A stretch of 64,000 nucleotides of DNA from Castor canadensis (Eukaryota > Chordata > Mammalia > Rodentia > Castoridae): positions 91,795,046 to 91,859,045 of the forward strand of contig NC_133405.1 of assembly GCF_047511655.1 (NCBI RefSeq), read 5' to 3'. This document shows, piece after piece, positions 43,976 through 56,080 of the stretch. Below the pieces are notes generated by a model. The model was not told where the DNA came from. It ran no database searches and worked only from the letters and a program-made list of their open reading frames with translations. How positions within the stretch are numbered: the first letter of the stretch is position 1; every line of letters begins with the position of its first letter. A program made the position numbers and the translations under genes.

Positions 43976-44762
43976 AGCCCCTATGCCTCTTTCAGAGGCT
44001 AGAGGCCCAGGTCAACCAGTGCATAGGGAGGAGCTCCTAGCTTTCCCCAAAGAAGGACCCCTCACTCAGCCCCTCTGAAACTAAACATGCCTTCCCCAGA
44101 CATTAGATTCAGGTATATCCTCCAATCTGTTCCCCATGAAAATCCATATCAAAAGACAATACCCTTAGAAGAGACTGAGCAAGTGCTCTCATGGCATGAT
44201 TGAGGTCACACCTAGCCCCATGTGTTAGGGAGACAAGCAACAGACACAGAGAAGACAGAGAGCATTAAAGAGACTATTTCTAGCAGCCCACTGTCTCCAC
44301 TAAATTAACACCCAGAGTTCTGGCCACTCCCATCCATGCTACTGGGGTCTGTGCCTGTCTCCACAGGAAAAAGGAAGCCCTTCCTAGGTAACTGCTTCTA
44401 GGAACTGACTCAGCTGCCCTTGACCTGGGCCTTGGTCAAGAAGGGAAGACCTTCCCCACTGCCTTGACACACATGGAAACCCTTTACCCATCAGGGCAAG
44501 GCATGCTCTAGCCATGGCAAGGCCCATGCTGTACACCAGGTCTTCCACACAGCCTCAAGCCCTCAACTGCTTTCCTACTGACTCTCAGGATCAAAAAAAT
44601 TCTTTAAAGGGGGAAGGAGAGGCTTGCCGTGGAGCCTTGTGCAATTGATGAATCCCAGGCATTTCCTCACTTATATAGACATTCTTTATCTATACCTTAT
44701 ACTACTACCTCCATAGGTAATATGAGAAAAACATCCTGCATATCAAGTGCCAAACAAGGTGT

Positions 44763-44808
<46 letters not shown>

Positions 44809-45340
44809 TAAACACACATTTCACCACTAGATTGGTTATAGAATCCTTGTGATCATGGGAAAAAATTTCCCTTTCTCCTTTTCTTGTCATTTCCCACCTA
44901 ACCTCAACTGTGGCTGAGCCTTCCCCTGTCTTCTCCAGGAATCAAAGTTTACATTCAGTTCCTCCCTTCTTCATGAGCTCAGGATTAGAGGCATGTCACT
45001 TGTCCTCGCTTGGCATCAGCCTCCTAGTCTGTGAATGGTAACCTCCTCATAGTGTCTTTGCAAGATTGAGTTAATATGTGTACATGGGTTTGTCACCAGT
45101 GTTGGCCCTGAGTGAGGACAGAGTTGATGTTAGCAGATATTGTTATACTTATTACCATGGGCTCCTACATATTGCAAGTGACTGAGGACTTGACCTCCCC
45201 GAGGTTGTGAACCCTGTTTTCATCTCCATGGTACCAAGGCAGGGAGAGAAAATCATATCAAATGTGATATCACAGGCCTCGTTCTAGGCCCTGTGAGAGA
45301 AAGGTCCATCCTGCCCTTCTCAAGAAAACATTTTGGGATG
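43976..45340. other. Unique sequence with a GA microsatellite and MIR-like relic
   Basis: (GA)n at 44762-44810, interrupted twice. A MIR-like segment lies about 44985-45125 ('ttgcaagattgagttaatatg'). No gene recognised. Confidence 0.5.
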
Positions 45341-45595
45341 CAGATACACAAACAGCTCAGATACCTAACTCTCCAGACAAAGATCCCCTCCAACAACCTA
45401 GAGACCTTGTACCCTAGACACCAACCACCAAAGAGCTCAAAGATGCCATGCCTGAAAACAGAGACCCACAACTAGCTCAGAGAATTCCTACATCTAAGTA
45501 CCAGCTCCCCGACTGCTCAGAGACCTAAAAGTCTCTGGGTGACCCTTAGAGAGTGCTCAGATACCAAAGAGATTACAGGCTATATCCTAGGACAC
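45341..45595. repeat. Degenerate minisatellite, period about 40 bp
   Basis: The word RGCTCAGAGACC/TACC recurs at 45354, about 45395, 45434, 45474, 45514 and 45554, so spacing is 39-41 bp over six units. Individual units are diverged (for example AGCTCAGATACC, AGCTCAAAGATG, TGCTCAGAGACC). Confidence 0.7.
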
Positions 45596-45627
45596 AGATA
45601 AACAAATATTCAACTTGGGGTATGTGG

Positions 45628-46051
45628 ATAAGTTGGTCAGCTTTTCATCACTGTGATAAAATACCGGATTAAAAAAACAACTTAAAGGAGGAAAGATTTA
45701 TTTTGGCTCATAGTTTCAGAGGTTTCAGTCTATGGTCACTTAGGCTTTGTTTCTGGGCCATGGTGAAGCAGAACATTGCAGTAAAGAGCATGTGGCAGCC
45801 AGGAAGCAGAAAGGGAGATATTAAGGGACTAGGGACAAGATATACCCTTCAAAGGCATGTCCCCAGTAATATACTCTCTCCAACCAGACCCCATCTCCTA
45901 ATAATCCATTCAGTATGAAGTCATCAATGGATTAATCCATTAATGAAGTCTGCACTCTCACGATCCAATCAACTCTTAATAGCACTATCTCCTGGGGACT
46001 AAGCCTTCAACCCATGATCTTTCAAAGGACATTTCATATCCAAACCATAAC
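45628..46051 (-). repeat. MaLR LTR (ORR1/MT-like), minus strand
   Basis: On the minus strand it starts TGTTATGGTTTGGATATG and contains AATAAATCTTTCCTCC near its end, the usual MaLR layout. 'GGGTATATCTTGTCCC' lies mid-element. About 424 bp, solitary. Confidence 0.75.
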
Positions 46052-46075
46052 AGTGGACAATGACACTGAGTATAT

Positions 46076-46168
46076 CCACCATGGTATGTTCCAGGAGGCG
46101 AACAGTTCCATCCTCTACATCTTACTCCCTTCCTCCACATGTCTAGGAAGTGAAACCCAGGAGTGACC
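46076..46168. repeat. 90-bp duplicated segment, copy 1
   Basis: About 80-85% identical by eye to 48126-48217 ('aacagttccatcctc', 'ttactcccttcc', 'taggaagtgaaacccagg'), in the same orientation and 2 kb apart. Confidence 0.75.
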
Positions 46169-48125
46169 ACCCAGCCTTGTTGAGGAGAAAGCTCAGGCAT
46201 CACAGTTTCCAGATGTCTGCAGTTGCCACCATGTTGTCACAAGGAAGACAGATTCACACTGTTGATGGGGAAGACAGTATGGGACTTTTAGATTCTAAGG
46301 ATGAGCTTTTATGTCTGGATTCCAGGAATGGCCATCATCTGACCAACTCTGGTCACCTCTGATCATGGTGATTTTTGTGTTTTTCCTTATGGGGTTTCAG
46401 AGTGAATCACAGAGCATAGGAGGAGACCTATGGGCCCAGTGGTCTCTGCCATTTCTCAGTATCCACAGTGGATCCTGGAGAGAGAGGTCACTTCTTTACA
46501 CTGCCTTTGATAGCTCACATTAAATCTCCTCTGAACATCCCAGTCATTTTCCCAAACTCTCTCTCCTGGTGGCAGTAAGATACCTAATTTTGATACTCTT
46601 AATTTTTTTTTTTGCTATAGTCCTAACAGTGGGTTTTACAGGTAAAGACTAATAGGAACTCTAATATATCAATTTTTTTATAAGACATGACACAAATCAA
46701 AGTACTTCCCATTTTATTGCTTTACCTGAATCACTCCTCTTTGGTTGGTAATAGATTTTTTATACACCCATTTGATTTAAAAAACAAAGTGTAATTATTA
46801 AGCACTTTTCAAAAGAAAAAACTCAGAAGCACATTTTCCTGCACAAACTTTTTACAGAGTTCCAAAGTGTTTCTTTTGCACTTGCTCTAAGACTCCCTTA
46901 ACTTTGTAAAACACACCCAGGAGACTTGGTACATCCCCATTACTGTATGTTCTGTTTCTTTTGATTGTTTTGGTTAGGAGGACAGTAGATAAAGATTTTC
47001 TGGCGTTCTTGATCATTTGGTCACATTTAGCTAGAGTTCTGATTGCCATTTCTCAGACAAGTGACAAGGCAGAATTTTTTAAAGCATAAATTTCCTTAAG
47101 CCTAAAGCTAAATCTTGACTATATTATTGAATTTTTTATCCTGGTGGCTACAAATTGACACCTGAACATTTGGCATGCTTTGTTTTTTGGATTTTATTTT
47201 TCAATGCAGATTTATTTAACAATGTATAGTAAATTTTGTAAACTTGCATCAAGTTTATGAGTAAAGAACCATTTCAAATTAAAAAAAAATAATAACGACA
47301 AAGACTTATTCCAAGAGTCCTAGTGAGGATTAAATGGGATGGCACATAAGAAGTGCCTGGGACACTGCAGATCAGATAAAAGGAAAGGGCGTAGGAGGGA
47401 GAATGTGGTGGAAATACTATGTACGCATGTATAAAAATGGAAAAATGAGACCTGCTGAAACTATTCCAGGAATGGGGGAGGATGGGTAAAGAAGAATGAT
47501 GGACGGGGTGAATTCAATATGATATATTGTAAGAACTTTTGTAAATGTCATGATGTATCCTCAGTACAACAATAATACTTTTAAAATGTATAAACAAAAA
47601 CAAAAACAACTTTAGAGCCCTGCACTCAGAGCAGGACTCCTAGTCTTGGAGACTAGATTTGACTAGTCCTTCAATCCTTAAAGCTCTGCCCCACTTTATG
47701 AAACCCCATTCTTCAACTCTGTGCCTCACTGTATGAGGCACAGAGCGAGTTCAGGAACTAAACTCCATCTGTACCCTTAATAGCAGAGCTAGCAGTCTCC
47801 CAGTGAACATCCACAGTGGTCCCTGATTCTTTCCTCCTCCCGCAACCAATCAACTACCCCTTTGCAGGCTCCTGGTTTATTCAAATCAGAATGGAAACTG
47901 ATGTGGCAAAAAATGGGACTATGGAGGTCTCCCGGGGAATCTGAAAATAGATGTCTTCTCCAGGCGGGATGAAAACCAACCCTACTTCTGTCAAAAGGTG
48001 AAGTTGATCACATGGGGTAGGGTACGCTTTATTGCCCTTCTACACACAGTATTTGTATTCTTACTAAATAGAACCTCCCCTCCTGTGGTACCTCCAGTAG
48101 TGGTGCATGGTGCATTCATTCCCAG
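46169..48125. other. Mostly unique sequence; old L1 3' UTR and MIR-like pieces
   Basis: An older plus-strand L1 3' UTR is recognisable at about 47360-47610 ('aggaatgggggaggatggg', 'gatgtatcctcagtacaac'). A MIR-like piece lies at 47318-47362. The rest, including AT-rich 46580-47280, shows no gene. Confidence 0.5.
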
Positions 48126-48217
48126 CCACCATGATATGTTCCTGGAGGGGAACAGTTCCATCCTCCACGCCTTACTCCCTTCCCCACACATCTAGGAAGT
48201 GAAACCCAGGAGGGGCC
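48126..48217. repeat. 90-bp duplicated segment, copy 2
   Basis: Partner of 46076-46168. It is followed by MIR-like or unique sequence up to the SINE at 48825. Confidence 0.75.
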
Positions 48218-48824
48218 ATTTAATATTTATGTCCTGTGGACACCTATTCTGGTGGTTCTCAGACTTTACTGTGCATGAGATCACCTATAGGACTTGTTAA
48301 AATACCATTTCTGGGCTTCACCTCACAAAGCTTCTGATTCAGTGGGTCTGAGTTGGGGCCCAAGAATTTGCATTTCTAACCAAACCCAGCCTCCCTCCCA
48401 CACAACTAAGTGGATTCATTCACATCGCCTCCACAAACTGGCCCTTCCCTATCTTCCCTCCTTTCCTCGCTCACCCCCAGCACATCCAGATGAGTGGTCT
48501 TACCACCAGATCCTGAAGATCCTAAAATGAGCAAAGATCTAAGCACCCAATCCACTCCCTGCCTCAGAACCGCTGTCCCATGAGTAGTGTGAATATGCCA
48601 GAAAACAAGCTTTTCTTGTTTTCTCCATCGTGGCAGCATCTATCAAAATGAAAAGACCTTAGAATGTCAGCACAAGTGTGTGAGGAAACTTTCCAAAGCC
48701 AGAGAAACAATCACTAAAAAGGAGTGGATGAGACAACTCCAGAGCTCACAAAGGGATAGAAATAGAGAGAGGGGGAACTTCATAATATACAGATTTTGGG
48801 GTAGAGTATTCATCATTCTACCTT

Positions 48825-49053
48825 AGCTGGGTGCCGATGGCTCACACCAGTAATCCTAGCTACTTGGGAGGCAAAGATCAGGAGGATTGCAGTTCAAGGC
48901 CAACTAGGGCAAATAGTTGTCCAGACCCTATCTCAAAAATACTCAACACAAAAAGAGTTGGTGGAGTGGCTCAAGTAGTAGAGTGCCTCCTTAGCAAACA
49001 TGAGATAGTGAGTTCAAACCCCAGTACCACCAAAAACAAACAAACAAAAATAA
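48825..49053 (+). repeat. B1-dID SINE
   Basis: B1 half ('agctgggtgccgatggctc'), 'gttggtggagtggctcaag' start of the ID half, 'gagttcaaaccccagtacc', and an AAAC-type tail. Confidence 0.88.
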
Positions 49054-49911
49054 ATAGAGAGAAAGAAGCAGACCCAGAAACAATATGGGTGAATAAGCTA
49101 ACTGACAAGTACATTACAACAGCTGTTATAAATGTATTCCCTGTGTTGAAGAAGATAAAGGAAAGAGTAAGCATACTAAAAGAAGACATGACTTTAATTT
49201 TAAAAAACTCAAGTGCAACTTCCAAAAGTGTAAAATACATGATCTCAGATGAAAAATACAGAGGATAAAATTAACAACAGATTACACACTGCAGAAGAAA
49301 AGTTTAGTGAACTTGAAGACATAATGAAATCTTTTTAAATATATAAAATGAAATACATAAAGGGGACAAAAAGCCTGGTAGAAACTGAATGGAGCAACAG
49401 TGTATAATAGGACAACTTCAAGTAGCCTTTCATACATACATACATACATATTGTTGGAGATGCTAAAGACAGACACAGAAAAAATATCTGTGGAAATAAT
49501 AACTAAAAAATCTCCAAATCTAATGCAAACCAAACCCACACATCCAGTTAGCTCAAAGAAGCCCAGGTACAAGAAACATAAAGAAAAATACAGTAAGGCA
49601 CATTATTACCAAAATGTTTAAAAGCAGCAAAAGGGAGAAAATCTTAAAATCAGCCATAAGGAGAAAAAGACTCATTATGTAAAGTAGAACAAAGATAAAA
49701 ATGACAGCACGCTTCGCTTCAGAAACAGCAGAGAACAGAAAACAGTGAAATAATATCATTAATGTAAGTGAAATAAAGGATTTGTCAAATCAAAATAGAA
49801 GAATTTCCAATAATGAAGACAAGATAACTTTTTAGAGATATAAAACTAAAAGTATATTCACTAGCAGACCTACACTATTTTTTAAAAAAAGGTTTTAAAA
49901 GTCCAATAGTT

Positions 49912-50235
49912 AAGATCAGGTATGGTGGTGCATGTCTGTAATCAAAGCTACTTAAAAGGCAAAGATCAGGAGGACCATCAAGTCGAGCCTAGCAAAAAGT
50001 TACCAAGACCCTCATCATAATCAACAAGGTGGGCATGGTGGCACATGCCTGTCATTCCAGCTACTGAGAGGTATAAGTAGGAGGATTGAAGTCTGAGGAC
50101 TGCCCCTAGATAAACTCTATACTCTATCCAAAAAATAACTATACCAAAATGAACTGGAGGCATGGCTTAAGTGATAGAATGCCTGCCTAGCAAACACAAG
50201 GCCCTGAATTCAAACCCAATACTGCCAAAAAAACT
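49912..50235 (+). repeat. Composite SINE: two B1-like units plus ID half
   Basis: Two B1-like monomers (49912-50025, 50026-50130) then an ID half ending 'gaattcaaacccaatactgcc' and A6. Same architecture as 1921-2231. Confidence 0.8.
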
Positions 50236-50404
50236 TAATTGACAGTTTTTAAGGCAAAAATTATAATATGCAAAGACAAAATAAAAACTCCCCAAATTAT
50301 AATATGCAGTGGTGCTTAAAACATACATAAAAGTAAAATATATTTCAACAAAAGAAAAAGATCTGGAATGAGTGAAATAGAATTGTATAGGTATAAAATT
50401 ATTT

Positions 50405-50512
50405 TCTTTTTTTTAGAAAGTTCTTGCTATAGAGCCCAGATTGGACTCAAATTCATAATCCTGCTTTAGCCTCTCAAATGCTGGGGTTGCAGGCATGCCC
50501 TACCTCAAAGAT
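50405..50512 (-). repeat. B1-like SINE fragment
   Basis: Reverse B1 text ('tagcctctcaaatgctgggg', 'aggcatgccctacc') with a T run at its left edge. Confidence 0.65.
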
Positions 50513-50830
50513 CTCATACTCTATCCAAAGTGGTTTAATATTACCTAAGAGTAGATTGTGATAAATTGTAGGTGCATACTATAATCCCTGAATTAACTAC
50601 TAAAAAAACCCCAAAGTGCAACAAATAATCCAGCAAATAAACAAAGGAGATCAAATGGAATCATAAAAATACCACATTAATCCAAACCAAGGTAGAAAAA
50701 GAGGATAAAGGGAACAAAGACCAATTGGGACAAATAGAAAACAATAAGATAGAATATATAAACCCAAATATATCAATAATCACATTAAATATAAAGGGGC
50801 TTAAATGCCCCCATTAAAAAACAAAGATTG

Positions 50831-50934
50831 GGCTGGGATGTAACTCAGTGGTAGAGTGCTTGCCTAGTATGTGTGAGGCCCTGGGTTCCATCCCAGCACC
50901 AAAAAAAAAAAAGACAAAATAAATAAATAAATAG
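50831..50934 (+). repeat. ID element with target duplication
   Basis: 'ggctgggatgtaactcagtgg', 'agagtgcttgcctag' and an A12 tail with AAAT repeats. ACAAAGATTG flanks it on both sides (50821-50830 and 50935-50944). It interrupts the ancient L1. Confidence 0.92.
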
Positions 50935-51475
50935 ACAAAGATTGTCAGGTTAAAAGAGCAAGTCTTAACTACATACTGCCTAAAAGAAACCCAATTTTGA
51001 AAGTAAAGACAATTTTTTTAAAATTTCCAGTTAGAGGACATACCCTACCTGACTTCCTGCTATAGTAGTCAACATGATGTGATATTGGTGTAAAGGATGT
51101 GTGGAAAATAAGAGAATCAAGAAATAGGTCAATTGATACCCAACAAAGGTATGAATGCAATTCAATGGGGAAAGAATAATCTTCTCAAAACAAGAAATGA
51201 ATAATCTTTTCAATAAATGGTGCTGGAACAATTGAATACCCATATGAAAAAAATGAACCTTGTAGTTGAACTTTCAACATATATAAAAATTAAAGCAAGA
51301 TGAATCATAGACCTACATGCAAAATCTAAAACTAGAAAAAAATTAAAGAAAACATACGAGGAAACCTTAAGCACCTTTGGCTTAGCAAAGATTTCCTAAG
51401 TGGGACGAAAAAAGCATGTATACAAAAGAAAACTCAATAACTTAGACTTCATCAAAATCAGAAAAGCTTTCTTCA

Positions 51476-52867
51476 GGAGGGGAGGCCTGGGCTATAGTGA
51501 AGGGAGAGGCAGTGGAGTTGGGAGTGAGCAGGGGTGTGAGAGGGAGTGAGTGGTTGAGTGAATGGTTGAATGAGTTTACCCCCAATGAGGTGGTAACAGG
51601 CCCCAGGCCTTCCATAGAGTGGCAAGATCACATCCGCCCCCCCCAGCAGTGTGCCCCCTTCCCAGTCCCCTGCCCAGTGGTGTAGCGGTGCCTCTGTTGT
51701 GAGAAGGCGGGGAAGCGCGTGTCCGGTCCCAGCTATGGAGGGCGTGGACATAGACCTGGACCCCAAGCTGATGCAGAAGTTCAGCTGCCTGGGCACCACC
51801 AACAAGAACATGCTCTCTCCCAGTTCCAGTGGCTGCTGGGCTTCCAGCTCAACCTGGCCAGCTGAGCCTTCTTCTTGGGCATGACTGACTGGAACTTACA
51901 AGCTGCAATTGGTGCCTATTATGACTTTGAGAGCCCAAGCATCAGTGATATCACTATAGAAGAAGGAGAGTCAATAACCCCAATACTTAATTTTTAAAAA
52001 CATGACTGATATAGAATTACGGTGCAGAGGCCTGACCTTTGGGGGGTGGGGTGTTAAAAATGTCAAGAGACCAGTTTGACATGTGAACATGGTGATGGTG
52101 ACATAGGTAGGGATCCAAGAAATTGCAGATGTCAGTGTCCAGATGTGCAGCCCCAGCAGAGCAGGAATGTATCAGGGACAGTGACAGACGTGCACTGTCA
52201 TCTTGGTGATTCTTAGTGCTCAAATGGGTGGACCTTTACAAGAACACAGCAGCTGTCATCTTTTGAAACCAAGTTCAACACAAAGCCACATCTCAATGTA
52301 GAAGGAAATTTCAACACGTTTGCCTCTCCTCAAAACAATTGACAATCTGATGAAAACAACTTAAAAGACCTCAGGGATTCTGAGTTCCAGTCCATCAGCA
52401 AAGACACATGGGCTCCTGCTCCTTACCAAATCAACCAAGAGCAGAATAGGATCTCACAGAACTGTAAATCTGTCCCCCAGCAGTCACAGTAAGGGACTCC
52501 ATGGGCCTTATCCCTTTGGCCAGTCTTAAACAGGTGTCAGCAAGAAGAAAAAGTAGCAAAAGACAGATCTGACTTGTGCTGGGGGCATGGGGTTCCTCTG
52601 GATTGCAGACCACATTGCTAGGACCCCTGGCTCTGACTCCATCCTGGAGAAGAACAAGACTAGTCTTGAGTAAACTCAGAATACATGTGTAAATGCTGGC
52701 TCTAAGGAGTGGTATTAAGGCTAACAAGAAGAAATCCATGCAGCCACTTTGGGTTCCGTTTATTAGGTGTCAGTTTAAGGAGTCATTAGGTCACTCTGGA
52801 GGGGGAAGAAGTTTAAAATACAGGACAATAAGCCATCTTTTTAAATAAAAATATTTTGCCTACAGAG
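51476..52867 (+). pseudogene. ILRUN: Processed pseudogene of ILRUN (C6orf106)
   Basis: Intronless copy with about 260 nt of 5' UTR. ATG at 51735 opens 'MEGVDIDLDPKLMQKFSCLG', the ILRUN N-terminus. A one-base loss near 51815 shifts the frame; the other frames continue in order with 'NLQAAIGAYYDFESPS', 'HLNVEGNFNTFASP' and 'DENNLKDLRDSEF'. The central part is more damaged. AATAAA lies at about 52844 near the 3' end. Flanks AAAAGCTTTCTTCA (51462-51475) and AAAATGTTTTCTTCA (52868-52882) look like a target duplication, and the ancient L1 resumes on the far side. The parent gene dampens antiviral transcription; this copy is non-coding. Confidence 0.92.
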
Positions 52868-52882
52868 AAAATGTTTTCTTCA

Positions 52883-53270
52883 AAAAGAAATGATCATGAA
52901 AAGAAGTAAGATAGGTCACAGGCTGAGAGAAAGTTTTGCAACACATATATCTAATAAAGAACTTGTCAAAAGAATATGTAAAGAAACTATAAAACTCAAT
53001 AAGAAAAACAATCCAATTTCTTAAATGGGCAAAAAATCTGAAAAGACACTTCACTAAAGAAAATATACAGATGACAATTTAAGCACTTGAAAAAATGTTC
53101 AACTTTGTTGTTCTTATTGCAATGCAAATTGAAACCATGATTAGGTAACATTGCATAGTTATTAAAATGCTAAAATTAAAAGGAATGACCATACCAAATT
53201 TTGGCAAGGATGTGAATGAACTGGAATTCCCAAACACTGCTAGTGAACGTAAAATGGAATGGCCACTTTG
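52883..53270 (+). repeat. Ancient L1, plus strand, middle portion
   Basis: ORF2 late-region wording ('cacttcactaaagaaaatat', 'ttggcaaggatgtgaatg') continuing from 51475. It ends at the insertion of the minus-strand L1 at 53271. Confidence 0.7.
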
Positions 53271-54592
53271 TTTGTATTATTATTATTATTATTATTTTAT
53301 CATTTTTACATTTACTTACATGTGTATTTTATCATTTTTACATTTACTTGCATGTGTATACATTATTTGGGCCACCTCCCCCTACTCTGCTTCCGGGAAG
53401 AACCTGTTCCTCTCTCTTGTTCTCTGATTTTATTGAAGAGAAAACACAAGAGATAATAAGAAAGACATAGCGTTTTTGCTAGCTTGAGATAAAGATAGCT
53501 ATACAGAGAGATTCTTAGCATTGATTCTATGCACATGTGTATAGCAATCCACATTGGTTCATCTCTACCAGACCTCTTCACTACATATCCCTCTCATAGT
53601 GGCCTTGGCCAGTTTAAGTTTACTATATTTGCTCACCTTCAGTGAGCACATCAACCACATTCAAGTTTTAGGTTTTCTTCCCTTTCCCTATTCCTCCCAT
53701 GCGTGTTCTCCCCTTAGCATGTGACCCATTTCCAATAATATTACTGCATTTGTTTTAGGTCTATAATCTGCATATGAGGGAGAGCATGCAATTTTTGGCC
53801 TTCTGAGCCTGACTAATTTCCCTTAAGATGATGTTCTCCAGTTCTATCTATTTACTTGCGAATGACAAAATTTCATTCTTCTTTGTGGCTGAATAAAATT
53901 CCATTGTGTATAAATTCCATATTTCCTTAATCCATTCGTTGGTTGTGGGGCATCTTGGTTGTTTCCATAGCTTGGCTATTATGACTAATGCTGCAATAAA
54001 CATGGGTGTGCAAGTGCCTTTGTAGTAACCTGAGTCACATTCCTTTGGGTTTATCCCTAGACGTGGTATTGCTGGATCATATGGCAGATCTGTTTAGTTT
54101 TTTAAGAAGCCTCCATATTGTTTTCCAATGTGGTTGTACTAGCTTACTCTCCCACCAGCAGTGTATGAGGGTTCCTTTCTCCCCCTCCCCCACAGCCTCA
54201 TCAACATTTGTTGTTGGTGATGTTCTTGATGGTAGCTATTCTAACAAGAGTGAGGTGGAATCTTAGTGTGGTTTTGATTTGCATTTCCCTTATGGCCAGG
54301 GATGGTGAGCATTTTTTCATTTGTATTTTTGACCAGTTGGATTTCTTCCTTTGAGAAAGTTCTATTCAGTTCAGTTGTGCACTTCTGTATTGGTTCATTG
54401 ATTTTGGGGGAGTTTAGTTTTTTGAGCTCCCTGTATATTCTGGTTATCAGTTCCTTGTCTGATGTATAGCTAGCAAAGATCTTCTCCCATTCTTGAAGTC
54501 TTGAAGACTTCAAGTCTCCCAGTCTTGAAGAGACTGTGGGCAGTCTCTTCAATTTAGAGACCATTTCTTTTGTTGTGCAAAAGCTTTTTAGA
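53271..54592 (-). mobile_element. L1 3' fragment, minus strand, nested in older L1
   Basis: Reverse of an L1 3' UTR and ORF2 end. The C-terminal ORF2 wording is recognisable ('ccattcgttggttgtggggc', the 'LLGI-P'-type region near 54050), and an ORF2-like minus frame is at 54241-54564. It is more diverged than the young L1s but younger than the host L1. Flanking GCCACTTTG (53262-53270) and GCTACTTTG (54596-54604) fit a 9-bp target duplication. (TTA)n at 53274-53297 marks the tail side. Confidence 0.82.
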
Positions 54593-54595
54593 ACA

Positions 54596-54921
54596 GCTAC
54601 TTTGGAAGACAGTTTAGTGGTTTCTTACTAACTTAAACATAAATGTTTCAAAGTGAAATCCAATCTATCCATGTCCAAGAAAAATGAAAGCATATGCCCA
54701 TACAAGGTTGTGCACACAAATGTTTGTAACAGAGTTATCAATAAAACTGGAAACAACCCATGTCCATCAATGGGCAAGTGGATAAAGATATTATGATATA
54801 TAAACACAGTGGAATTCTACTCAGCACTAAGAAAGAATGAACTATTGACATGTACAACTAATTGCAAGGCTGAATCTCAAACTAATTATACTGAGTGAAA
54901 GAACAAAAAAAAGCAGAACTA
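54596..54921 (+). repeat. Ancient L1, plus strand, 3' portion
   Basis: Continues the host L1 after the nested insertion ('ggaagacagtttagtgg', 'aaacaacccatgtccatca'). Confidence 0.7.
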
Positions 54922-55195
54922 AGGTCAGACATGATGGCTCACACTTGTAATCTCAGCAGAGATTGGAAGGATCTCGGTTTGAAGCCAACCAGTGCAAAAA
55001 GTTAGTGAGACATCATTTCAACAAACAAGCCAGACATGGTGAATGCCTGTAATCCCAGCTACTTGAGAGACAAAGGTAAGAGGATAATGACCAGCTCCAG
55101 GCAAAAAGTGTGAGACCCAATCTAAAAATAACTAAAGTAAAAAAGGCTGAGAACATTGCTCAAATGGTAGAGCTCCAGTACCACAAAAAGAGAAA
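54922..55195 (+). repeat. Composite SINE: two B1-like units plus short ID half
   Basis: Two B1-like monomers ('gacatgatggctcacac', then 'agacatggtgaatgcctg') and a shortened ID half ('tggtagagctccagtacc') with AAAGAG tail. Confidence 0.75.
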
Positions 55196-55269
55196 GAGAA
55201 AGAGATTGAGAGAGAAAGAGATTACTGTATTATTCCATTTATATAAAATCTAGGAATTACAAATGAATA

Positions 55270-55510
55270 GATTAATAGACTTGAGGATGGATCAGGTTTG
55301 GGTTGTGAAATAGAAGCATCAAAAATAACTCTAAGAATGTGGCCTGAGCAACTGGAAAGATGGAGTGACCAACACAATAAGAGAAAGACTGTGGGAGGTG
55401 CCAGTTTTAGAGATAAGGTCAGGAGCTCACTCTTGGATGTGTTGAGTTTGAGAGTGCTTATTAGACATTCAAGTGGGGATGTTGAGTAGAAAGTTGGATA
55501 TCAGACTCTG
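55270..55510. repeat. Ancient mammalian repeat, L2-like
   Basis: 'atgttgagtttgagagtgc' and 'ttagacattcaagtgggga' occur in the same ancient dispersed family as 43490-43975. Family name is tentative. Confidence 0.42.
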
Positions 55511-55569
55511 GAGATCAGAAGAGATAACTGGGCTGGAGACAGAAATTTAGGATCTTGACTCCAGCACTT

Positions 55570-55895
55570 CAATTTTTTTTTTGGCAGTACTTCAGTTTGA
55601 ACTCAGGGCCTCACATTTGCTATCCAGGCACTCTACCACTTGAGACACTCCATCAGCCCTATTTTGTGTTGGGTTTTGTTTTGTTTTGTTTTGCGGTACC
55701 TTACAGTATGGGGGCTTGAACTCAGGGCCTGCCTACACTTTGAGCCACTCCACCAGCCCCTTTTATTGTGTGATAGGTATTTTTTGAGATAGGGTCTCAT
55801 GAACTATTTGCCCGGGCTGGGTTTGAACCAAGAATCTCATGATCTCTGCCTCTTGAGTAGCTAGGATTGCAGGTGTGAGCCACTGGCACCTGGCT
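55570..55895 (-). repeat. ID-like fragment and B1-dID SINE, minus strand
   Basis: An ID-like half at 55570-55658 ('actctaccacttgagacac') is followed by a (GTTTT)n run and a complete reversed B1-dID at 55692-55895 ('gtgagccactggcacctgg' end). Confidence 0.82.
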
Positions 55896-56080
55896 GCACT
55901 TTCATTCTTAACTACCAACCTGTTATCACTCTTTAAGTGTAACTATGGTTTCCTCATAGGTCTCCCTACCACCAGTTTTTATCACCTCCCATTCATCTTT
56001 CCTGCCTTCCCTGCTAGAAGTATCCTTGAAAACTTCAATGTAAGCCATGTGATGCCTCTGCTTTAACAACAAGAAGTAGA

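Larger units (their letters stand above)
49054..51475 (+). repeat. Ancient L1/HAL1, plus strand, 5' portion
   Basis: ORF1-like old L1/HAL1 wording from about 49070 ('acactgcagaagaaaagttt', 'gagaaaatcttaaaatcagc'), continuing through ORF2 endonuclease- and RT-region relics to 51475. All frames are broken. It is interrupted by SINEs at 49912, 50405 and 50829, and (CATA)n at 49430-49450. It resumes after the ILRUN pseudogene. Confidence 0.62.
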
